From Selaginella moellendorffii (lineage: Eukaryota > Streptophyta > Lycopodiopsida > Selaginellales > Selaginellaceae), in the NCBI RefSeq assembly GCF_000143415.4, contig NW_003314311.1, positions 633,673 to 697,672 on the forward strand: DNA of 64,000 nt. The letters are read 5' to 3'. The notes below the pieces were generated by a model. It searched no databases. It had not been told where the DNA came from and saw only the letters and a list, made by a program, of their open reading frames with translations. This document shows positions 58,166 to 64,000 of this stretch, in pieces; position 1 is the first letter of the stretch; each line of letters starts with the position of its first letter. The position numbers were made by a program, and so were the translations under genes.

Positions 58166-59670
58166 ATCTTTTTGTATGTCACACACCACAGCCGCTATCA
58201 GAGCAAGAAAACCCCTTTCCTTCCCTTTCTTCCGCCGCCTCCCCTGTATCCCCTAATCCATGCTAAAATCTCACCCGGGAGCCGAGCACCGCCGCCTCAT
58301 CGCGCCTTCATGCACTGCTCGGCAATGGCGGCGCCCTGGATCTAAGCCCCGAAAATCTCCGAATGCCAGCACCTAGCCCGAGGATCTGGCGCCGGCGATT
58401 GGAGACGCGCCGTGCGCTACCGCCGTGATGCGCCGCGCCCTGGAATGGGGAAAACCTAAGCGCGATTTCAACGCGAAGAAGGAGGACGAGCACAAAGACA
58501 AAGGCACTCTCAGACTGGCTGGAAGAGACCATATAAACGAAAGATAAAAAAAATTATACGTGGGAGCGCTTATCACACAAACACGAACTGGGCTGGCGGC
58601 AGAGAGGAGAGAGAAAAAAGACATAAAAGAAAAAAAACAAACATGGACAAAAATGTGTGGTTGCTCGAAAATTCCGCGGATTATAAAATTTTAGATGCAA
58701 ATTCCAGGCTTTAAAATGGCTCTTTTCTTCTTAAATTTATTTCGGGGAGTTCCATTTTCAGCCATAAGGTAGCTGATATGTCAGTTGCCTTATCGGATGA
58801 TAGGCTATCATGAACTTAAACTGAAATTCCCACTAGAGGCTAATCTGGTACTAAGCATTCTCCAATCTGACAGTGACGACGAATAAGAAATCTCGGCCGT
58901 TGATGTCACCAATCGCATCCGTCCATTCACTGACTTATCATTTGATAGCGTATCAGGTGATAAGCGATCTGTCGAAATAAAGACCCGATAACCGCCATCA
59001 CTTATTGCTTGGGATACGTGAGGTGCTGGCAAGATGTGCAAGGAGTGGCCAGGGTGGTCAGTAATGCCCTGTGGCTCATTTCATCCTTGTGTGTACGGAT
59101 GCCTTGACTCTCACGGTGACTCTGACCCCTCGTCCTTTTGGGTCGCGGTTTAAAACACACTTCAATGGGTGGAGCACTTACATTTTTTAACCCCACCCAC
59201 GATTTCTACTTCCGAAAAGAAAATTACTTTTGGTATATCTTGTAAAATATTGTGTGGCTAGCGTACCTTAGGACAGGCAGTATTTTGGTGGTATGTGGGG
59301 GCACACGGAAAAGAATATCACCCTTACAAGTTATCTGAATGGACCATGTAGTTTGGATCTAACCAGGGTAAGAAACTTCCTTCAATATTATATGGTCTGC
59401 TTGTGCCCGTCTAAGACGCATGGACCCTATCTACATAGATGCAATGCATTAGACTCCCTTGTTAAAATATACGTATTGATCTAGAATGAGATTAACTTAT
59501 TAGACAACGGTCTACCATGATCTTGACAATTCCGCGGGAAAGCAGTAAAAGCTATCACGAAACCATGTTCTTCATAAATTTACAAGGGCATCTCTGACCA
59601 GCGTTAAAGAACATATAATTTTAAATGGTTTGACAAATTCTTCGAGCTCACACTCTTTACGCTCTCCTAG
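58166..59670. other. Intergenic region between TOPLESS and the uniporter gene, left part
   Basis: Positions 58166 to about 58600 should hold the TOPLESS 5' leader and promoter (CT-rich, with several short frames that look like chance). The rest is unremarkable; short frames such as 58808-59041 have no recognisable similarity. Confidence 0.4.
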
Positions 59671-60118
59671 CGTACGGCACAAGTAAACAAATGTCGATCA
59701 TTCATGAACTCAAGGCTTTGGGCGATTCAATCCCAGCTCCGTACGCGAGCTCTATCGATTTTGATGCAAGAATCCGCGTCACGCATGCCTGGAAATATGT
59801 GTTGTGGCAATGCATGCATGCACCGCAAGAATCAAAATTAAAAAAAAAAAACAAAATTCTATACGGAAAAGCTCATATGAGTCATATGTCTATCTATAAA
59901 TCAAGGTGGCTCCTCCTGGATCGTTGCAGATCACTCCAAGCATTTCTTACATCATGCCTTGATTTCAGCAATTTCTTCACGTACGACACAAGTAAAATAT
60001 AGAGATCCTTCATGATCTCGCACAGTCAATCCACTTCCGTACGCGGGCACTATCGACTTTGATGTAAAAAATGCTCGCTGCCTGAAAAAAACGTGTTGTG
60101 ACGAGAAACGCATTCACC
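59671..60118. repeat. Diverged tandem duplication of about 150 bp
   Basis: Positions 59671-59824 and 59980-60118 align over most of their length, sharing blocks such as CACAAGTAAA, TCATGA, CAATCC, TCCGTACGCG, CTATCGA, TTTGATG and GTGTTGTG in the same order. Substitutions and small gaps show that it is old. No function is evident. Confidence 0.6.
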
Positions 60119-60301
60119 CAAAACACAAAAACAAAAAGGAAAAATGGAAGAGAACCTTGTTCTTCATTGCCTTGCCTGGTTTTACCTGTACACACACACC
60201 CCCCAAAACTTCTGGATACCACGGTGGTGGATCCGCATTACCACCGTCGAGGTTGGTTAGCTCCCAATGTGAGTACCTCGTTACTCGGCAGTAAGCTGTT
60301 C

Positions 60302-61766
60302 TTAGTCGTCCTCGTCGCGCTCAAAGTGTTTCGCCGGCTTGTTGACCTTACATGTCGTGATGCACTGCTTCTCCAGAGCTTTGTACTTCTGGTAGTCGAA
60401 TCCCATTCGTCTCATGAGCCTTCGCCGCCGGCTGGCCAGCAGCGAGTGCATGAGCCCCTGGTAAGTTGGATCGCGGCGGCTGAACAGGAAGTAAGCGTAG
60501 CCCGCGATGATAAAGCCCGTTGTCATGAAGAAGGCGATGGGTTCCATCACGTCCCAGGAGAGCTCCCAGAAAGTCAGGCGGACGAAGAGCCCGGTCCCGC
60601 CTGTGAGCGCCAGGAGCCCCACCCAGAGGAATTTTCTGACTTGCCTGTCCGCGATCTCGTCAATGGATTCCTTACGGTCGTGGAGCTCCTCGAATTCCTT
60701 CACGCGGGGATCGTCCTCACCGACCAGGCGGAGTGGAAGTGCGCGAGAGACGAGCTCAGCGATCTGTCACGAGGAAAAAGATAGAACGCGCGTCAGAAAC
60801 GAATATAAGTTTGGCAGTCTTATCAAGCATGGTAAGCAAAGATCGATTTGAATTCTACTCACGACCCAAGACAAAGACTGACAACAACCAGCCAACCAAC
60901 CAAGTCAGATTTCGACCGAGAAAATCGCATGCTTTCAACAAGGGAAAGAAAAACTCAATCCAGGAACAGCCACAAAAGCCATGGCACAGAAAAATAGTTG
61001 TGGCCTGGTCTTAATCACGCACAGAAACAGAGTTCCGACACAAGCGACGACAAGCTTTCAATCCATCAAACAAGCTAGACTAGCGGAGCAAACAACGAAA
61101 CAATCTTAGAAACAGAAAAGGATACTTAACTCGAGGAAACGAGTAAAGAAGCCTAGCAACGAAAACGATCAACTTTCAGAAACCAAAACTAGCGAGCAAA
61201 CGACCTTGCAAAACAAACAAACCAAAGAAACAAACCTTCTTCTCAGCTCAATCAAAATTCAAAGAAACACACAGAAGGAAAGGCTCGATGAAAGAAAAAC
61301 AAAATACCCAAGCACGCAAACTCGAAAGAAAACAAGGGCAAGGAAAGTAAAGTACCTCTTGCGCGTCTAGATAAACTTTGTTGCGAAAGAGAACGATCTC
61401 CCCAGCTTCATCCATGGCGAGGACGAGCTTCCTCGCTTCGTCGGAAGAATCAGCCAGTCCCATCTCCTTACACAAGCTCGCGAGCTCCGTGTAGTCCATG
61501 CAAGGGCACTCCTTGGTGTGGAGCTGCTTCTTGAGAGCCTGGACGTTTACCTGGCGAATCAAGCGCTTGGCCTCCTGGACGGTCATACCCCCTTCTCCTC
61601 CAGATTTTTCCACCTCGTCGCAGAAGAATCGAGCTTGCCGGAGAAACCCCCACGAATCGACCGCATTCTTCCTCGAAATCACTCGCGGCGACGCTGGCGC
61701 GACGATTCTCCGCCAGTAGCCGCCGCCGCGCCTGCCTAGGGCTTGCGCTAGGGCTCGCGTCGCCAT
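60302..61766 (-). CDS. MCU: Mitochondrial calcium uniporter (MCU)
   Basis: Pore subunit of the inner-membrane calcium channel of mitochondria. Two exons, 61356-61766 and 60302-60763, join in phase 0 to 290 residues. The start at 61766 gives MATRALAQALGRRGGGYWRR, an arginine-rich presequence without acids. The matrix domain has MTVQEAKRLIRQ and MDEAGEIVLFRNKVYLDAQE. A helix-rich segment (FEELHDRKESIDEIADRQVR) leads to membrane helix 1 (KFLWVGLLALTGGTGLFVRL), the pore motif WDVMEP (WDIMEP in animals, with the calcium-binding Asp and Glu kept) and helix 2 (FFMTTGFIIAGYAYFLF). The single intron, 592 bp, is much longer than others in the window. Confidence 0.94.
60764..61355 (-). other. Intron of the MCU gene
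   Basis: A donor GAG-gtactt at 61355 and an acceptor cgtgacag at 60764 bound a 592-bp intron with A-rich, AAAC/GAAA-rich composition on the plus strand and no frame of note. Confidence 0.75.
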
Positions 61767-62465
61767 GGAGGAAATGCGCCTTCTCTTTCTCTCACGATCG
61801 CATTGGAGCACGCGCCATACTATGAGGAGAAAGGATTCGATCGAGAAAGCCCCGCGATCGCGATTGCGAGCTCTTGTCTAGCTCCCACGATGGATCAAAC
61901 ACGAAGAAGAGGGAAACAAGGCCGTACCTATGGCGCTGTTCGTACGCTCGTGGACGCTGCATTGGACGCGTCCTAGATTTTCAGCTGAATAGCCCAGCCC
62001 TAGAAATACTTTTTGGGCGCCGCCAAGGGCTGCCACGTGGCCATGACGGTGCACGCACGATCTTTGTCAACTTTCAAAATTTGCGAGTGCGTTTTGTGCT
62101 TTTACCCCACGCGAAAAGAGAAATTCGTGGGAAAGTTAACCGTTGCTTATTATTGGTAAATTTTTTATTTATCATAGAAATTTTACTAATTCTATGTTAC
62201 AGGTAGAAATTTTCAACATTTTAAGCACACCTTGGGTACACGCTTTTGTTTCTTGGGGGCGTGGATCTTATCGAGGAGCTTGGCTTGGAATTCATCCAAT
62301 ATTGATTGATAAGGTCCAAAAAGTTTGAGCTTTGAACAATAAGATAGAATCCAACACGAACTCTATCCCAACAAGACAAAGCTTGCTTGTTACACGTTTT
62401 TCGTGGCGAACACGATCATGGAACGATCATAGCAATGGATCTTTCTATACTATAATCATTTGGCT
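61767..62465. other. Intergenic region upstream of MCU
   Basis: This should contain the MCU promoter and 5' leader on its left side and the 3' end of the neighbouring minus-strand gene on its right. I see no further gene. Confidence 0.4.
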
Positions 62466-63867
62466 TTATACGAAATCAGCATGCTGAGTAAGATCGTTCT
62501 TTCTCATCTTCAAGTCCTTCACGTCAGGTATTCTGTGCTGGAATCCATCCTTCGACATGAGAATCTATACGTCGAAGGTGTTAAAAGACTGTCAATATGA
62601 ATTTAATCTTACTTTGGCTTCCCAAAACTCGTTCTCCTGAATCTTGGCTTCCGCAGCTAGCACTCGATCTAGAAAAGATAGACAAATCAGTATACTAGAA
62701 GGACGATCTCTATAATCTTGAGAAACTTACAAGTTAGACTTGGGAATTGGTGGTAAATCGGTGAGTCGCTTCGCAGAAGCCAAAGCCGGGCGTGCACAGC
62801 GCAATCTGACACAGCTAGCAAATGCGAGAGGAACACTGATCTTGGAGGGCGAGTTATGAAGAGCGATCGAGCCAAAGAACTCCGAGACGAGGCCTCGAGG
62901 AGAGATTTGGCCTGGGCGACTGTCAAGGCGCCCCAGCTAAACCCAAAGTTGTCGAGCTCCACCGATCGCAAGCCCTGCCCAATGATTTCTTCGCACTGTG
63001 TTGCAGATGGAGCGAAGCGTTGCGTAGCGTTGTAGAGTTCTGTGATCTTATCGCGCGTCATCCACAAGTGCTTGTGAGTGGCGATTTTTTGCTGGATTTT
63101 TGCGAAAACGGCTGTCCAAGCTTGACCCTGTGATAGATTATGATGAGAATGTTTTAATTATCATAGGATCACAAATCTACTTACTTCGGGAAAGATGGAA
63201 AAATACGGTGAATGCACCACCTTTGTAAGTACGTCCCACCTTGATCAAAGAATGAATGTCAATACAATCCGGCTTTTGGATCTTTGAAGATTTCTTACAG
63301 CAAAGGGCGCTTGACTACCAGTATGACCTCCTCACTCTCCTCAACTGTGATAATTCTGATAATTCCAACATTGATAAATAAGTTTCATACTAGTTTACGT
63401 AAACTTACTCTTCTTCATTCGCAGTGTCACCCCTTCTATTACTGCAAAACACGTTGTTAACAAACAAGGAAGAAGATTTCAAAGAAAATTTACTATAATT
63501 CTTCGAGGGCTGTGAAAGCAGGAGTCAAATCATCAAATCCATTAAGACTCTGCGAAGAGAGGTCTTGCCCAAAGTTGACGAGCTTTCTTAGTTCTTTGGA
63601 AGCTGCCAGTGGCTTCCCTTTGAGATGATTCGAGACGTAGAGAAGGGCCAAGAAATAGTAGAGGTGGGCATCCACAACGAGCGGGCAAAGATTATCCGAT
63701 AGAATCACGTTGCTGGCGCGGAACGAAGCCTCCGCGTCTAAAACGTCCTTGTTGGCGGCCACGAGAATTTCCTCGTCCACAAGCCCAAGCTCGTACTGCG
63801 ACTTCACGTAGGAGAGAACTCTTTTTGATACCTCCATTTGTGAGACAAGGAAATTAGGGCAGGCCAT
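62466..63867 (-). CDS. Unrecognised multi-exon gene
   Basis: The start is MACPNFLVSQMEVSKRVLSY; the second ATG (MEVSKRV, 63837) is also possible. The first exon (about 63495-63867) reads through LCPLVVDAHLYYFLALLYVS and TPAFTALEELY. Small exons follow (YNRRGDTANEEE; IITVEESEEVILVVKRPL; IQKPDCIDIHSLIK; VVHSPYFSIFPE), then a longer one from about 63125 to 62733 (GQAWTAVFAKIQQKIATHKH, MWMTRDKITELYNATQRF, SWGALTVAQAKSLLEAS). Two last short exons read RVLAAEAKIQENEFWEAK and ILMSKDGFQHRIPDVKDLK, with a stop at 62466-62468. The protein would be about 340 mostly helical residues without a signal peptide. I do not recognise the family. The frame continuity across so many short introns argues that the gene is real. 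Confidence 0.6.
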
Positions 63868-63897
63868 CTTTTATCGAAGGTTTAGGGTTCTTGGGCG
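63868..63897. promoter_or_regulatory. 30-bp divergent interval between two start codons
   Basis: The interval between the ATG on the minus strand (63867) and the ATG on the plus strand (63898) contains TTTAGGGTT, a telo-box-like element frequent in promoters of plant translation and transcription machinery genes. Leaders must overlap the opposite gene, or one start is further inside. Confidence 0.45.
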
Positions 63898-64000
63898 ATG
63901 GCGAACGAGGAGGAGGACGCTAGCGAGCTCAAGCTTGGCGAGGGTATGTGAGCTTTCTAGTTCCTAAGAGTAGGATTAGGCCTAAATGGGAGAAGATGTC
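63898..64000 (+). CDS. NRPB4: First exon of a probable RNA polymerase II subunit RPB4 gene (partial)
   Basis: An ATG at 63898 opens MANEEEDASELKLGE and reaches a donor GAGG-gtatgtg at 63943-63944; the rest lies outside the window. The acidic start followed by ASELKLGE resembles the N-terminus of plant RPB4 (family pattern EEENAAELKIG). With only 15 residues the identification is tentative. The start codon is 30 bp from that of the divergent minus-strand gene. Confidence 0.45.

Noticed and set aside
60098-60784. 228-codon plus-strand frame
   Set aside because: It is antisense to MCU exon 2, whose protein identity is certain.

Overview
The window looks like nuclear DNA of a vascular plant. The best guess is a lycophyte such as Selaginella: the introns are mostly about 45-95 bp, the genes are packed a few hundred bases apart, and the set includes a long-loop PIN auxin carrier, a TOPLESS corepressor, a plant GT37 fucosyltransferase and a PB1-Raf kinase. 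The organism is an inference; the gene families are read from the sequence.

Positions 1-24511 form a retrotransposon island without a real gene. It is built from one family of large non-autonomous LTR elements (LARD-like: LTRs of about 1.5-1.9 kb, an internal domain of about 4 kb with no gag or pol, an initiator-tRNA-Met type primer site). A minisatellite made of CTCGG-containing units sits inside every LTR. Three layers of nesting can be read: an old LTR (7341-8034 and 23930-24511) is split by a plus-strand element (8035-23929), which is split by a minus-strand element (8729-17278) flanked by the 5-bp duplication CCGAG. A 702-bp miniature element (TRIM) with 194-bp LTRs sits at 3103-3804, flanked by ACTAC, and its unoccupied target is visible in the sister copies. 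Positions 24512-29836 are A/T-rich and hold a relic of the same TRIM (25297-25600) and a deleted, decayed Ty3/gypsy element (26119-28915, minus strand).

The gene-rich part starts at 29.8 kb. Plus strand: a CYP71-clan P450 with a frameshifted C-terminus (29837-31310), a GT37 fucosyltransferase (31669-33330) and a ten-exon RIF1-like gene (33508-37436). Minus strand: an extremely A/T-rich secreted bulb-type lectin with an apparent frameshift (37553-38524), a 3.7-kb stretch without an assignable gene, a LON-domain protein (42301-43203), a PIN auxin efflux carrier (43573-45861), a tentative small membrane protein (46147-47302), a PB1-Raf-like kinase (48612-53002), a TOPLESS corepressor (53424-58165), a mitochondrial calcium uniporter (60302-61766) and an unrecognised multi-exon gene (62466-63867). 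At the right edge the first exon of a probable RNA polymerase II subunit RPB4 gene begins at 63898 on the plus strand, 30 bp from the start codon of its divergent neighbour.

PIN (auxin export) and TOPLESS (auxin-response repression) lie within 20 kb on one strand with a Raf-like kinase between them. This may be chance; plant gene neighbourhoods are not operons.
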